Made by a program: the position numbers and the translations under genes. The notes under the pieces were generated by a model, which was not told where the DNA came from, did no database searches, and worked only from the letters and a program-made list of their open reading frames with translations. A stretch of DNA of 64,000 nucleotides from Rhodococcus sp. HM1 (GTDB taxonomy: Bacteria; Actinomycetota; Actinomycetes; Mycobacteriales; Mycobacteriaceae): positions 62,001 through 126,000 of the forward strand of contig NZ_JALPTB010000007.1 of assembly GCF_023218075.1 (NCBI RefSeq), in the 5' to 3' direction. Each line of letters starts with the position of its first letter. Positions within the stretch are counted from its first letter, which is position 1. Of this stretch, positions 8,409 through 18,575 are shown piece after piece.

Positions 8409-9998
8409 TCAGGGACGGCTCAACGCGTCCGCGTTGTCGTTGTCGAGGACCGTAGGGGTGTCCGATTCGACGTCGACGACGCCCTCGAGGACGTCCTTGC
8501 CGACGGCGTGCTCCTTCGGCAGCGCGATCGGGTAGCGACCGTCGAAGCAGGCCGCGCACAACCGTGAGGCGGGCTGCTCGGTCGCGCCGATCATGCCGTC
8601 GATGGAGATGTAGCCGAGCGAGTCGGCGCCGATCGAGCGGCGCACCATCTCGACCATCTCGTCGAAGTCGTGTTCGGAGACGTGTGCGGCGTCGTCGCGG
8701 GTGCCGCTGCCGTTGGCGATCAGCTCCGCCGGGGAGGCGAAGTCGATGCCGTAGAAGCAGGGCCACTTGACCGGCGGGGACGCGATCCGCACGTGGATCT
8801 CCAGAGCCCCTGCCTCGCGCAGCATCCGGATCAGGGCGCGCTGGGTGTTGCCGCGCACGATCGAGTCGTCGACGACGACGAGCCGCTTGCCGCGGATCAC
8901 CTCGCGCAACGGGTTGAGCTTGAGCCGGATACCGAGCTGACGGATCGTCTGGCTGGGCTGGATGAAGGTGCGGCCCACGTAGGCGTTCTTCATCAGGCCC
9001 TGCCCGTAGGGCACGCCCGAACCCTGCGCGTAACCGACCGCGGCGGGTGTCCCGGACTCGGGCACCGGGATCACCAGATCCGCGTCGACCGGGTGTTCCT
9101 TCGCGAGACGACGGCCGATCTCGACACGCGTCGCGTGCACCGACCGGCCGGCGATCGTGGAGTCGGGACGGGCGAGGTAGACGTACTCGAAGACGCAGCC
9201 CTTGGGCTCGGGGTTCGCGAACCGCGACGACCGCACGCCGTCGGCGTCGATCGCGAGCAGCTCACCGGGCTCGATGTCGCGGACGAAGGATGCGCCGACG
9301 ATGTCGAGGGCCGCGGTCTCGCTCGCGACGACCCAGCCGCGGTCGAGGCGGCCCAGACACAGCGGGCGGATGCCCCACGGGTCGCGCGCCGCGTACAGGG
9401 TGTGCTCGTCCATGAAGGTCAGGCAGAACGCGCCGCGCAGCTTCGGGAAGAGCTTCATCGCGGCCTGCTCGAGGGTGCCTTCGGCGACGGTGTGGGCGAG
9501 GAGCGCACCGACGATGTCGGAGTCCGAGGTCGCGGCACCGGGCCGGGCGGGGTCGATGATGCCCAGTTCACGGGCTCGCTGGGCGAGTTCCGCGGTGTTG
9601 ACGAGGTTGCCGTTGTGGCCGAGCGCGACACCGGTGCCGGCGGCGGTCGTCCGGAAGATCGGCTGTGCGTTCTCCCAGGTCGTCGAACCGGTCGTCGAGT
9701 AGCGGCAGTGGCCGACGGCGATGTGGCCGGGCATCGCGGCGAGCGTCTGCTCGTCGAACACCTGGCTCACCAGGCCGAGATCCTTGAAGACGAGCACCTG
9801 CGAGCCGTCCGCGACGGCGATGCCGGCCGCTTCCTGTCCGCGGTGCTGCAGCGCGTAGAGGCCGTAGTACGTGAGCTTCGCCACGTCCTCGCCGGGAGCC
9901 CAGACTCCGAAGACGCCGCACTCCTCGCGAGGCTCGTTTTCGGGTTCATCGGAGGCGAGAAGATTGCGAGTGTGGACCGACAGATCGGCACTGGTCAC
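8409..9998 (-). CDS. purF: Amidophosphoribosyltransferase
   Basis: The 529-residue enzyme transfers glutamine amide nitrogen to PRPP, the first step of purine synthesis. It is a Bacillus-type enzyme. A propeptide precedes the catalytic Cys (REECGVFGV, residue 27 from the chosen start). The PRPP loop is VVVDDSIVRGNT, and the C-terminal ASRLCAACFDG holds Fe-S cysteines. The GTG at 9998 is preferred because AGGGAG lies seven bases upstream. An in-frame ATG at 10040 would add 14 residues but lacks a ribosome site. Confidence 0.96.
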   Translation of the reverse strand: MTSADLSVHTRNLLASDEPENEPREECGVFGVWAPGEDVAKLTYYGLYALQHRGQEAAGIAVADGSQVLVFKDLGLVSQVFDEQTLAAMPGHIAVGHCRYSTTGSTTWENAQPIFRTTAAGTGVALGHNGNLVNTAELAQRARELGIIDPARPGAATSDSDIVGALLAHTVAEGTLEQAAMKLFPKLRGAFCLTFMDEHTLYAARDPWGIRPLCLGRLDRGWVVASETAALDIVGASFVRDIEPGELLAIDADGVRSSRFANPEPKGCVFEYVYLARPDSTIAGRSVHATRVEIGRRLAKEHPVDADLVIPVPESGTPAAVGYAQGSGVPYGQGLMKNAYVGRTFIQPSQTIRQLGIRLKLNPLREVIRGKRLVVVDDSIVRGNTQRALIRMLREAGALEIHVRIASPPVKWPCFYGIDFASPAELIANGSGTRDDAAHVSEHDFDEMVEMVRRSIGADSLGYISIDGMIGATEQPASRLCAACFDGRYPIALPKEHAVGKDVLEGVVDVESDTPTVLDNDNADALSRP

Positions 9999-10078
9999 CG
10001 GGGTGCTCCCTGGGGCTGGACAAGGGCGGGGCATACCCATTCTACGAGCAGGTTCCGGTAAGCCCTATCCGGGACTCG

Positions 10079-10468
10079 TCACACGACCCGCATCAGCGGC
10101 AGCCAGTGGGCGATCTCCGCGGCCCGGCTCCCGGACGCATCGAGCTTCCCGGACGCGACCGCGTCGTCGTATCCGAGGAGGCCGGTCGCGAGCAGCAGCC
10201 AGGTGCGGGGCTCGGTTTCGACGACGTTCGGCGGTGTGCCGCGGGTGTGCCGCAGCCCCTCGATGCACTGCACCGCCACGAACGGCGGTACCCGCACCTC
10301 CACGCTGGCTCCCGGCGCCACCTGCTCGAGGGTGCGAGCGCTGAGCCGGACCGCCGCGGCGAGATCCGCCCGCGCCGGCCGGTCGTCGCTTTCGCCGCGC
10401 AGCCACGGCGCGACCCGGAGCAGGGCGTCTCTGAGTTCGGCGGGGTCGACGGGTTTGCGGGGTGCCAC
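10079..10468 (-). CDS. Sterol carrier (SCP2-like) family protein
   Basis: The 129-residue protein starts at a GTG (MAPRKPVDPAEL) and has the actinobacterial sterol-carrier-family pattern. A short helical N-terminus is followed by VEVRVPPFVAVQCIEG and a C-terminal SGKLDASGSRAAEIAHWLPL. The equivalent next to purF in M. tuberculosis is, as I recall, Rv0807. Lipid binding is inferred from the family name, and no ligand can be deduced. It ends 80 bases upstream of the purF start on the same strand. Confidence 0.7.
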   Translation of the reverse strand: MAPRKPVDPAELRDALLRVAPWLRGESDDRPARADLAAAVRLSARTLEQVAPGASVEVRVPPFVAVQCIEGLRHTRGTPPNVVETEPRTWLLLATGLLGYDDAVASGKLDASGSRAAEIAHWLPLMRVV

Positions 10469-10479
10469 GGGTAGGCAGC

Positions 10480-11118
10480 CTAGGACACGCGCAGGCGGCG
10501 CCGGGTCCCCATCAGACGTGCCGCGGCCGCTCCCCCGGTGTTGATCGCCAGGTGCGCGAGGGCGGGCGCGAGGACGCTGCCGCTGCGCCGGCGCAACCAG
10601 TCGAAACCGAGCGCGGCCAGGCCGGTCACCGCGACCGTCCCGACGACGCTGTCCCCCGCGATCATCGCCGGCCGCACGTGCCACAACCCGAACGCGGTGG
10701 CGTGCACCGCGGGGCTCACCAGCGGTGTCAGGACCCCGCGGAACAGCAGTTCCTCCGCGAGCACGGTCCCCACCGGGATGTGCAACGTGATCCAGGTCCA
10801 GAAGTCGTCGCGGCCGGCTCCGGCCGAGTCCGCGATCCGGTCGCGTACCACGGGTACGGTCAGGGCGAGCACGTAGCCACCGAGGACCGCCGCCGCGACC
10901 GCACCGCCCCAGCGCAATCCGGACGGGACGCGGGCGGGGTCGAGCCCCAGCTCGGTGCGGTTCATGCCCGACGCGCGGGCGGCGACCACCGCGCACACGC
11001 CCACCCCTGCCGACGCCCACGTGCGCCCGTGCGCGCCGAGCGGTGCCGACGGCAGGGTCGCGCTCCACACGACCGCTCCCGCCGCGACAGCCGGTCCCAC
11101 GAGGCCGAAGCGGGTCAC
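10480..11118 (-). CDS. CPBP-family intramembrane metalloprotease
   Basis: The 212-residue membrane protein has about six hydrophobic segments. The three signature motifs of the CAAX protease/bacteriocin-processing (Rce1-like) family are present: EELLFRG (about residue 120), FGLWHV (about residue 145) and HLAIN near the C-terminus. These supply the glutamate and histidine catalytic residues. Substrates are unknown in most bacteria. The GTG start overlaps the upstream hydrolase stop as GTGA, and the sterol-carrier-like gene follows 11 bases downstream, so the genes are co-transcribed. Confidence 0.85.
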   Translation of the reverse strand: MTRFGLVGPAVAAGAVVWSATLPSAPLGAHGRTWASAGVGVCAVVAARASGMNRTELGLDPARVPSGLRWGGAVAAAVLGGYVLALTVPVVRDRIADSAGAGRDDFWTWITLHIPVGTVLAEELLFRGVLTPLVSPAVHATAFGLWHVRPAMIAGDSVVGTVAVTGLAALGFDWLRRRSGSVLAPALAHLAINTGGAAAARLMGTRRRLRVS

Positions 11119-12887
11119 TTCTCCGGCCCCTGGGTGCCGGCGAGCGCCTCGAGCGCGAACCGCACCCGTTCGGTGTCGGTGGAGGTCCAGCCCTCCGGCT
11201 GGGTCACCGCGACCCATCCGTCGAGCACCTCGGTGCCGTAGTTGTGGCCGTGTCCGTCGGGTACGCCGGCCGCGTTCGTCAGATCCGCCGAAACCTGCCA
11301 GAACGTGACGATCGGGAACCAGCGCATCTGCGGCAGCCGGTCCGGCCCGGGGGGTTCGGACAGCCAGTCGGGCCGTGTGAACAGCAGGTCGGTCGACCAC
11401 CACACCACCGGGTCGGACGCGTGCTGGATGTACAGCACGCGCGGGTTCAACCACGGGCTGGGCGGGTTGTCGAGGTCTTCCGCGTCGTCGGTGAACCGCA
11501 CGACCATGCCGTCGGCGTACACCGGCTGCACCTCGGGCGTGCCGGGGTCGCGGCGATCGACGAGCTGATGCCACAGCCGGTTGGCGTTGGGCGGCCCCAC
11601 CCACAGCACCCCGTCCACGGTCTCGCGGATGTCGGCGAGGGTGTCGAAAGCCCCCTCCCCCGACTGGGTTCCGAGGCTCTCCCCGTAGACGTACAGCTCG
11701 GGTCGCCGGTCGGGCGGCTGGGCGAGCCAGCGTTCGTGGACACGGTCGACGAGGATCCGGCCGGCTTCGGCGGCCTTGTCCCGGTCGGCGAGGAACGAGA
11801 TCCAGCTGGGCAGGAACGAGTACTGCCACGCGACCATCGCGAGATCGCCGTTGTGGACCAATTCCATGGCCTGCGCGGCGGTGGGGTTCACCCAGCCCGT
11901 ACCGGTCGTCGGGATGATCACCAGCACCTTGCGGTCGAAGGCTCCGGTGCGTTCGAGTTCGTCGATCACCAGGTCCGCGCGTTTCTCGACGGTGTCGGCG
12001 GTGCCGAGCCCGACGTACACGCGGATGGGTTCCTTCGCGGGGGTGCCGTTGACGGCTTCGAGTTCGCCGGCGTGGAGTCCGCGGGAGACGAAGTTGCGCC
12101 CCTCGAAACCGAGGGTGTCCCACGGGGCCAGCGATTCGGGACTGCCGGACTTCTCCGGGTTCATCGGCTGGACGGCACCGGGCCGGGTCTCGGCGTCCTG
12201 GATGCTGAACGCGGAGTTGACGATCGCGTACGTCCCCCGGATCAGGACGCCGTCGATGAGCATGGCCGTCACCAGCACGACCACGAGCACGCCGAGGGTG
12301 CGCGCGAGACCGGCCGGAAGGTGACGCCGGATCAGTTGCCACGCAATCCATCTGCCGATGTCGCGCAGACCGCGCCAGAGGGCCACGAGCAGGCCGGAGA
12401 CCGCGAGCGCCAGCGCCAGGGTGCGCAGGTAGCCGCTGGTCGTCGTGCCCTCCGCGCCCATCAGCGCCGCGAGCTGACGCTGCTGGACCGCCGAGAACAC
12501 CAACGCCATCAGAGACGCGACGATCGCGGCGACCGGCACCGCGACCTTGATCGCCCGCAGCACGGGGATCGGCGGCGGCCACCAACGCGCCCACGACAAC
12601 ACGAACCGGTAGACGGCCCAGCCCACCGCACATCCGACGCCGTAGCCGATCGCCGCATTGATACCGCCGATGAGACCCTGGAACAACCAGTCGCGCGGCA
12701 GCAGCGACGGCGACAGCGACCAGCAGAAGAACAACGCCGCGAAGGCGATACCGGTGAAATCCAGGCTCAGCCACCCCCACACCCGCGCGGTGAGGGGGTG
12801 ACGGTCACCGAAATCGGTGACCGCGGCGATGACCCGGCCCTGGCGAGCCTCGATCAACGCCAACCGATCGACCTGGGTACTGGCCAT
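11115..12887 (-). CDS. Membrane-anchored alpha/beta-hydrolase (Abhydrolase_9 type)
   Basis: The 590-residue protein has five to six N-terminal transmembrane segments (about residues 25-210). A catalytic domain follows with the nucleophile elbow GESLG in YVYGESLGTQSGEGAF (about residue 395) and a C-terminal histidine in GHGHNYG. This two-part architecture is the Abhydrolase_9_N/Abhydrolase_9 pair common in mycolic-acid bacteria. The substrate is unknown; a cell-envelope ester is possible. The ATG at 12887 follows the purL stop by two bases, and the 3' end overlaps the protease start, so it is in the purL operon. Confidence 0.85.
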   Translation of the reverse strand: MASTQVDRLALIEARQGRVIAAVTDFGDRHPLTARVWGWLSLDFTGIAFAALFFCWSLSPSLLPRDWLFQGLIGGINAAIGYGVGCAVGWAVYRFVLSWARWWPPPIPVLRAIKVAVPVAAIVASLMALVFSAVQQRQLAALMGAEGTTTSGYLRTLALALAVSGLLVALWRGLRDIGRWIAWQLIRRHLPAGLARTLGVLVVVLVTAMLIDGVLIRGTYAIVNSAFSIQDAETRPGAVQPMNPEKSGSPESLAPWDTLGFEGRNFVSRGLHAGELEAVNGTPAKEPIRVYVGLGTADTVEKRADLVIDELERTGAFDRKVLVIIPTTGTGWVNPTAAQAMELVHNGDLAMVAWQYSFLPSWISFLADRDKAAEAGRILVDRVHERWLAQPPDRRPELYVYGESLGTQSGEGAFDTLADIRETVDGVLWVGPPNANRLWHQLVDRRDPGTPEVQPVYADGMVVRFTDDAEDLDNPPSPWLNPRVLYIQHASDPVVWWSTDLLFTRPDWLSEPPGPDRLPQMRWFPIVTFWQVSADLTNAAGVPDGHGHNYGTEVLDGWVAVTQPEGWTSTDTERVRFALEALAGTQGPEK

Positions 12888-12889
12888 GG

Positions 12890-15169
12890 CTACCCGAACA
12901 AAGCGGGAAGAGTGCCCTCGTAGACCTCTCGCAGCTCGGCCAGGGTCACCGCGAACCGACCCTGCACCTCCACGGAATCCGAACCCTCGTCGACGACACC
13001 GATCCGCACCCACGGCAGGTCGCGCGCCGAGCACATCCCCGTGAAGCGGGACTCCTCGGTGCGCGGCACCGCGACCAGCACCCGGCCGGCGGATTCGGAG
13101 AACAGCGTGACGAACGGGTCCGCGTCCTCGGGAAGCAGGATCCGGCAACCGGTCTCACCGGCGAGCGCCGCTTCGACGACCGCCTGGGCGAGGCCGCCCT
13201 CGGACAGGTCGTGGGCCGCCGAGATCAGGCCGTCGCGCGAACCGGCGACGAGGATCTCCGCGATGAGCCGCTCGCGCTCGAGGTCCACCTTCGGGGGCAC
13301 ACCACCGAGGTGGTTGTGCTCGACCTGCGCCCAGATCGATCCGTCGAACTCGTCGCGGGTCTCGCCGAGCAGGATGAGCGTCTCGCCGGGCTCGAGGCCC
13401 AGGCCGGTCGGGATACGACGATGCACGTCGTCGATGACGCCGAGCACCGCGACGACCGGGGTCGGCAGGATCGCGGTCGAGCCGGTCTGGTTGTAGAAGC
13501 TGACGTTGCCGCCGGTCACCGGGATGCCGAGCTGGGCGCATCCGTCGGCGAGGCCGCGCACCGCCTGCTGGAACTGCCACATCACGGCCGGATCCTCCGG
13601 CGAACCGAAGTTGAGGCAGTTGGACACGGCCTTGGGGGTCGCGCCCGTGGTGGCGACGTTGCGGTACGCCTCGGCGAGCGCGAGCTGCGCGCCCGCGTAC
13701 GGGTCGAGCTGGGTGTAGCGGCCCGACGCGTCGGTCGCCAGGGCGATACCGCGGCCGGTCTCCTCGTCGATGCGGACCACACCGGCGTCGGCGTTCTCCG
13801 CCAGCACGGTGTTGCCGCGCACGTAGCGGTCGTACTGCTCGGTGATCCACTTGCGGCTGCACAGCGCCGGCGACGCGAGCATCTTCAGCAGCGTGGCCTT
13901 CAGTTCGTCGGCCGTCTCCGGGCGCTTCAGGCCGGCGGTGGTGTCGGCGATCAGCGCGTCCTGCGAGTCCGGACGCTGCACGGGACGCTCGTAGACCGGG
14001 CCCTCGTGTGCGACGGTGCGCGGCGGCACGTCCACGACGGTCTCGCCGTGCCAGGTGATAACCAGGCGGTCGCCGTCGGTGACCTCACCGATGTCGGTCG
14101 CCAGCACGTCCCACTTCTTGCAGACCGCCATGAACGCCTCGACGTTCTCGGGCGCGACGACCGCGCACATGCGTTCCTGCGACTCGGAGGACAGCACCTC
14201 GGCGGGGGTCATGCCCTTCGCACGGGTCGGGACCCGGTCGAGGTGGATGCGCATGCCGCCGTCACCGGCGGCGGCGAGCTCGGAGGTCGCGCAGGACAGG
14301 CCGGCGCCGCCGAGGTCCTGAATGCCGACGACCAGCTTCTCGCGGTACAGGTCGAGGCAGCACTCGATGAGCACCTTCTCGGTGAACGGGTCGCCGACCT
14401 GCACGCTCGGCAGCTTCTTCGGGCGGCCGCCTGCACTGTCGTCGAACGTCTCGGACGCGAGGACGGAGACGCCGCCGATGCCGTCGAGGCCGGTGCGGGC
14501 ACCGAACAGGATGATGCGGTTGCCGGTGCCGGACGCGAACGCCAGGTGCAGGTCCTCGACGCGCATCGCGCCCGCGCACAGCGCGTTGACCAGCGGGTTG
14601 CCCTGGTAGGAGGCGTCGAACACGGTCTCGCCGCCGACGTTCGGAAGGCCGAGGGAGTTGCCGTAGCCACCGACACCGCGCACCACGCCGTCGACGACGC
14701 GGCGGGTGTCGGGATGGTCCGCGGCACCGAAACGCAACTGGTCCATGACCGCGATCGGGCGCGCACCCATCGCCATGATGTCGCGGACGATGCCGCCGAC
14801 ACCGGTGGCCGCGCCCTGGTAGGGCTCGATGTACGAGGGGTGGTTGTGCGACTCGACCTTGAAGGTCACCGCCCAGCCGTCGCCGATGTCGACGACACCG
14901 GCGTTCTCGCCGATGCCGGCCAGCATCGAGGAACGCATCTCGTCGGTGGTGGTCTCCCCGAAGTAGCGCAGGTGGACCTTCGACGACTTGTAGGAGCAGT
15001 GCTCGGACCACATCACGGAGTACATCGCCAGTTCGGCGTCCGTGGGACGGCGGCCCAGGATCTCCTTGATGCGGGCGTACTCGTCGTCCTTCAGACCCAG
15101 CTCGGCGTACGGCTGAGCAAGATCGGAAGTCTCGGCGGCGTGGGTGACGGTATCCACCTGCGGTGACAC
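12890..15169 (-). CDS. purL: Phosphoribosylformylglycinamidine synthase, large subunit
   Basis: The 759-residue small-type PurL works with PurS and PurQ, which lie 4.6 kb away, to convert FGAR to FGAM. Motifs include [12 protein letters not shown] (about residue 51), VESHNHPS with [11 protein letters not shown] for ATP binding, [18 protein letters not shown], and [10 protein letters not shown] near the C-terminus. The longest frame begins at a GTG (15169) with GGGA about 11 bases upstream; a second GTG four codons later is possible. It heads a run with the hydrolase, protease and sterol-carrier-like genes. Confidence 0.96.
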   Translation of the reverse strand: MSPQVDTVTHAAETSDLAQPYAELGLKDDEYARIKEILGRRPTDAELAMYSVMWSEHCSYKSSKVHLRYFGETTTDEMRSSMLAGIGENAGVVDIGDGWAVTFKVESHNHPSYIEPYQGAATGVGGIVRDIMAMGARPIAVMDQLRFGAADHPDTRRVVDGVVRGVGGYGNSLGLPNVGGETVFDASYQGNPLVNALCAGAMRVEDLHLAFASGTGNRIILFGARTGLDGIGGVSVLASETFDDSAGGRPKKLPSVQVGDPFTEKVLIECCLDLYREKLVVGIQDLGGAGLSCATSELAAAGDGGMRIHLDRVPTRAKGMTPAEVLSSESQERMCAVVAPENVEAFMAVCKKWDVLATDIGEVTDGDRLVITWHGETVVDVPPRTVAHEGPVYERPVQRPDSQDALIADTTAGLKRPETADELKATLLKMLASPALCSRKWITEQYDRYVRGNTVLAENADAGVVRIDEETGRGIALATDASGRYTQLDPYAGAQLALAEAYRNVATTGATPKAVSNCLNFGSPEDPAVMWQFQQAVRGLADGCAQLGIPVTGGNVSFYNQTGSTAILPTPVVAVLGVIDDVHRRIPTGLGLEPGETLILLGETRDEFDGSIWAQVEHNHLGGVPPKVDLERERLIAEILVAGSRDGLISAAHDLSEGGLAQAVVEAALAGETGCRILLPEDADPFVTLFSESAGRVLVAVPRTEESRFTGMCSARDLPWVRIGVVDEGSDSVEVQGRFAVTLAELREVYEGTLPALFG

Positions 15170-15234
15170 TGGGCGTCGGGTCCCTTCACTCTGGGATCGA
15201 AACGGCAGGCCGGGCGCGCACTGCCGCGGCCAGT

Positions 15235-15861
15235 CTATCGGGGGGGACCGTCATCGGGTGCCACCGGTGCGTCGGCGGACACGCCCCGGGTGTTCGCCCG
15301 CATGAGGGTGAGCGCTTCCAGGTCCACGCTCACGTCACGACCGGCCACGGGCAGCGTCATCGTTCCCGCCTGTTCGCCGTCGAATCGGTACCACCCGTTT
15401 TCGAGGGTGAACGCCGCGAGCACGGCCGGTTCGGTGAGATCGACGATCCAGTACTGCGGAATCCCGCTCTCCGCGTATTCGGAGAACTTCGTGACCCGGT
15501 CGGTCCGTCCGCTTCCGGCGGTCGTCACCTCGACCACGAGCCGCACATCGGCGGCGGTCGCACGGTCCGGATCGGCCTCGACGAGGGCCCGGTCGACGAC
15601 GATCACGTCCGGGCAGCGGACCGTCGGCGGCTCGCCGGGGAGCAGCACCTCGACGTCACCGAGGACGCACAGCTCGTCGGGGAGTTGCTCGGCGAGCGCG
15701 TCGACCAGTGCGAACGTGACGTGCTGGTGCAGGTACCCGGGGTGCGGGGACACGACGAGGACCCCTTCGGAGAGCTCGAGCCGGTAGCGCTCGTACTCGG
15801 GCAGGGCCGCCCACTCGTCGACCGTCAGCAGATGGTCGGGGAACGACGGACCGCTCATCAT
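15235..15861 (-). CDS. Uma2-family putative endonuclease (DUF820)
   Basis: The 208-residue protein matches the Uma2/DUF820 PD-(D/E)xK fold. It has [24 protein letters not shown] at the N-terminus, CPDVIVVD (about residue 83), [35 protein letters not shown] and a beta-rich tail. The second acidic site reads EVT rather than ExK. Such proteins are abundant in cyanobacteria and actinobacteria, and their biological role is unsettled. Start is the first of two adjacent ATGs (15861 or 15858). It stands alone between purL and a regulator. Confidence 0.75.
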   Translation of the reverse strand: MMSGPSFPDHLLTVDEWAALPEYERYRLELSEGVLVVSPHPGYLHQHVTFALVDALAEQLPDELCVLGDVEVLLPGEPPTVRCPDVIVVDRALVEADPDRATAADVRLVVEVTTAGSGRTDRVTKFSEYAESGIPQYWIVDLTEPAVLAAFTLENGWYRFDGEQAGTMTLPVAGRDVSVDLEALTLMRANTRGVSADAPVAPDDGPPR

Positions 15862-15931
15862 CGATCACCACCGTTCGTCCTCGGCGGGAAGGTGCACTCA
15901 GTCTCGCATCGCGGACGGCTCCACGTGGGCC

Positions 15932-16612
15932 TTAGGCGGGGTCGATCCGGTCGGACGGCACCAATCGGACGCAGCAGAAACCCGGCGCGGGATCCAGGCA
16001 CGCGCGCAGCGTGCGGTCGCCCAGGCCCTCGAGCAGCGCCGTGAGCAGGTCGAGGTTCATGCCGCACACCAGGTCGGTGTGCCCGTCGACCAGCGCATGG
16101 AACGGGCAGTTGCCGAGGCGGATGGCGCCCCCGTCGTCGAGCGGTTCGAATCCGTGATCCGCGAGGACCTCGGCCGTCCGCTCGCCGGCGGCGTCCTCCC
16201 CGATCCGCCGGCCGAGTTCGGCCGCGCGCCGCGACAGGATCGCGCGCGGCGATTCGCCGGTGCGGTCGGACTCGTCGACCGCATCCGCCAGCAACCGGCC
16301 CGCCAATTCGTAGCGCCGCGCGGGCAGGGTTACGTCGATCTGCCGGGCGGCCCGGCGATACAACTTCGCGGGGCGTCCGGCTCCCGGCCCGGTGCGCCCG
16401 CTCCGGCGGGCGAACTCGACCTCGAGCAACCCCTCTTCGACGAGCCGGTCGAGATGGAAGGCTGCGGTCGTGCGGGCGATACCCAGGGCGGCGGCGACCT
16501 CGTCGCGTCCCACCGGTTCGCGACGGCTCACGACGTAGTCGTAGAGCCGGCTCCGGGCGGGTTCGCCGAGTGCCGCGAGGGCGGCGATCCCCGATTGCTG
16601 CGCGCGATCCAT
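15932..16612 (-). CDS. SufR-like winged-helix regulator with a cysteine cluster
   Basis: The 226-residue regulator of the COG2345/SufR type has an N-terminal helix-turn-helix (about residues 10-75: LGEPARSRLYDYV... GIARTTAAFHLDRLVEEGLL). A C-terminal sensor region holds cysteines in GNCPFHALV, DLVCGMNLDLL and ACLDPAPGFCC, like those that bind an iron-sulfur cluster in SufR. No suf genes are nearby. The divergent DoxX-like membrane gene 98 bases away is the obvious target. The ATG at 16612 was chosen; an upstream TTG adds 11 residues. Confidence 0.75.
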   Translation of the reverse strand: MDRAQQSGIAALAALGEPARSRLYDYVVSRREPVGRDEVAAALGIARTTAAFHLDRLVEEGLLEVEFARRSGRTGPGAGRPAKLYRRAARQIDVTLPARRYELAGRLLADAVDESDRTGESPRAILSRRAAELGRRIGEDAAGERTAEVLADHGFEPLDDGGAIRLGNCPFHALVDGHTDLVCGMNLDLLTALLEGLGDRTLRACLDPAPGFCCVRLVPSDRIDPA

Positions 16613-16623
16613 CCCTCGATTGT

Positions 16624-16686
16624 AAAACCGATTTTCGTTGACCAAATGTCGCCGCCGATTCTAAAATCAGTGCAGATAGTTTTTAG
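16624..16686. promoter_or_regulatory. AT-rich intergenic control region with two inverted repeats
   Basis: Between the SufR-like gene and the DoxX-like gene lie AAAA-CCGA-TTTT (16624-16635) and CTAAAA...TTTTAG (16661-16666 with 16681-16686). The AT-richness contrasts with the surroundings. These are plausible operators for the divergent regulator, but no experiment or consensus supports them. Confidence 0.4.
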
Positions 16687-16710
16687 AACTCGGACAGAGG
16701 GAGACCCGTC

Positions 16711-17133
16711 ATGTCCACCACCTCATCCCCCACCGCCATCACCGCGCGCACAGACCTCCACGACCCCGGCTACCAGGCGTTTCTGGCACTGCGCACGGTC
16801 TTCACCGTCGCCCCGATCCTGTTCGGGCTCGACAAGTTCACCAACCTGCTGACCGACTGGCCCGGCTACCTGGCCACGTGGATCGACGACATCCTCCCCG
16901 GCACCGCGCAGCAGGCCATGTACCTCGTCGGTGTCATCGAGATCGCGGCCGGCATCCTCGTCGCCGTCGCACCCCGGATCGGAGCCTGGGTCGTCGCCGC
17001 ATGGCTCGCCGGGATCATCGTCAACCTGCTGACCTACTCCGGCTACTACGACATCGCGCTGCGCGATTTCGGTCTGCTCGTCGGAGCCGTGGCACTCGCA
17101 CGACTCGCGGTCGCGTACCACCGCCGGACGTGA
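16711..17133 (+). CDS. DoxX-like integral membrane protein
   Basis: The 140-residue protein has four predicted membrane helices (about residues 25-45, 66-86, 89-110 and 113-135). The layout is the compact DoxX/DoxD-like type, with LRTVFTVAPILFGLDKF before the first loop. Related proteins take part in thiol or quinone-linked redox homeostasis, but the role here is unknown. The ATG has GAGGGAG upstream. The gene is divergent from the cysteine-rich SufR-like regulator and probably controlled by it. Confidence 0.7.
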   Translation: MSTTSSPTAITARTDLHDPGYQAFLALRTVFTVAPILFGLDKFTNLLTDWPGYLATWIDDILPGTAQQAMYLVGVIEIAAGILVAVAPRIGAWVVAAWLAGIIVNLLTYSGYYDIALRDFGLLVGAVALARLAVAYHRRT

Positions 17134-17158
17134 GCCCGATCCGGCCGGACCGGATCGG

Positions 17159-18469
17159 TCAGGCCGCCGGTGTCAGGAAGGCGGTCAGAGCGTCCGCGTA
17201 GGAGCCGACATCGGCGGCGCCCATCAGCTCGCGGGCCGAGTGCATCGCGAGCTGCGGGGCGCCCACGTCGACCGTGGTCAGCCCGGTGCGCGACGCGGTG
17301 ATCGGCCCGATCGTCGAACCGCACGGCAGGTCGGCGCGGTGCACGTAGCGTTGCAGCGGCACCCCGGCCTGGTCGCAGGCCAGGGCGAACGCCGCGGCGC
17401 CGGCCGCATCCGTCGCGTACCGCAGGTTCTGGTTGACCTTGAGGACCGGTCCGCCGTTCACCTCGATCCGATGCGACGGCTCGTGCCGCTCCGCATAGTT
17501 CGGGTGCGTCGCGTGCGCCATGTCCCCGGAGGCGACGATCGACCCGGCCAGGGTGCGCAGGAACTCCTCGCGACCTCCGCCGCGCGCGAGCACGATCCGC
17601 TCGAGCACCGAGTTCAACAGGTCGGAGAACGCCCCGCGGTCCGACATGCTGCCGACCTCCTCGTGGTCGAACAGCACGAGCATCGGGGACGGGCCCGGGT
17701 TCCGGACGACGTGCTCGGCCGCGGCGAGCAGCGCGTGCACGCCCGCGTAGCAGGTGCCCTGGTTGTCCAGGCGCGGTGCGCTGACCAGATCGCCGTCCAC
17801 CCCGACCAGCGAACTCGGCGCCAGGTCGTGGGTCATGAGTTCCCAGCCGAGCACCGCGTCCGCGGCCACCCCGGCCCGGTCGGCGAGATAGCCGATGAAC
17901 GACCGCGGTTCGGTACCCACGCCCCACACGGCGTTCACGTGGCGTTGCGGGTCGAGCTGCACGCCCTTGCGGTCTTCCGACAGGTGGATCGCGAGCTGCG
18001 GAACCCGCAGGATCGGGTCGTCGACGTGCACGAGCACGTCCGAGGCGGTCGCGCCGTTGCGCACCGTCAGGCGGCCGGAGACACCGAGGTCGCGGTCCAG
18101 CCACGAGTTCAGCCACGCCCCGCCGTACGGTTCGAGGCCGACGGTCCGCCAGCCGGCCGACACCAGGTCCGGATGCTGCTTGACCCGAAGGTTGGGGCTG
18201 TCGGTGTGCCCGCCGACGATCCGGAACGGCCGGGTCGTGCCGGACGCGTCCGTCGCGCCCTCCCCCTCGGTGGTCCACGCGATGAGCGAGCCACCGCGGA
18301 TCACGTAGTACCGCCCGGGCTCGGTCGGCCAGGGCTGCGTCTCGGCCAGTTCGTCGAAGTCGGCGTCGGCGAGCATGGCCGCGACGGTCGCGCACACGTG
18401 GAACGGTGACGGTGACAGGTCGACGAAATTGCACAGCCCCTGGGCGTCGGCGCGTGTGAGAGAAGACAT
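17159..18469 (-). CDS. M18-family aminopeptidase
   Basis: The 436-residue zinc aminopeptidase of the M18 family (yeast aminopeptidase I/DAPEP type) has metal ligands visible in [15 protein letters not shown] (His/Asp, about residue 82), [22 protein letters not shown] (Glu-Glu) and the C-terminal [11 protein letters not shown] histidine. It removes N-terminal acidic or neutral residues from peptides in the cytoplasm. The ATG at 18469 starts [10 protein letters not shown]; a longer reading frame extends upstream into the repeat hairpin and is unlikely. It is tail-to-tail with the DoxX-like gene. Confidence 0.93.
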   Translation of the reverse strand: MSSLTRADAQGLCNFVDLSPSPFHVCATVAAMLADADFDELAETQPWPTEPGRYYVIRGGSLIAWTTEGEGATDASGTTRPFRIVGGHTDSPNLRVKQHPDLVSAGWRTVGLEPYGGAWLNSWLDRDLGVSGRLTVRNGATASDVLVHVDDPILRVPQLAIHLSEDRKGVQLDPQRHVNAVWGVGTEPRSFIGYLADRAGVAADAVLGWELMTHDLAPSSLVGVDGDLVSAPRLDNQGTCYAGVHALLAAAEHVVRNPGPSPMLVLFDHEEVGSMSDRGAFSDLLNSVLERIVLARGGGREEFLRTLAGSIVASGDMAHATHPNYAERHEPSHRIEVNGGPVLKVNQNLRYATDAAGAAAFALACDQAGVPLQRYVHRADLPCGSTIGPITASRTGLTTVDVGAPQLAMHSARELMGAADVGSYADALTAFLTPAA

Positions 18470-18507
18470 TCCTGCATCCTCGCACCACCGCGAGGAATCC
18501 ACACCAG

Positions 18508-18566
18508 GTGAAGCTGCCGCTTCCGGTGTTGCGTTGTGGCGCCTGGGACCGCCACAACGCAACACC
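18508..18566 (-). repeat. 59-bp structured repeat, copy 1
   Basis: It lies 39 bases upstream of the M18 peptidase start. It contains a small GAAGC-TGCC-GCTTC dyad and a perfect 19-bp stem (18523-18541 with 18550-18568) with the 8-base loop CCTGGGAC. It is 51/59 identical to copy 2 at 18930-18988 in the same orientation. The hairpin may also end the VOC gene transcript, whose stop is at 18576. Confidence 0.75.
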
Positions 18567-18575
18567 GGCAAATAG

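Noticed and set aside
13211-15166. A 651-codon open frame on the plus strand opposite purL
   Set aside because: purL is unambiguous on the minus strand. The antisense product is a repetitive Arg/Gly/Asp/Val-rich string with no recognisable domain.
16645-16645. Upstream TTG as the start of the SufR-like gene
   Set aside because: The ATG at 16612 suits the family N-terminus better, and the TTG lies within the AT-rich control region. The choice is not certain.
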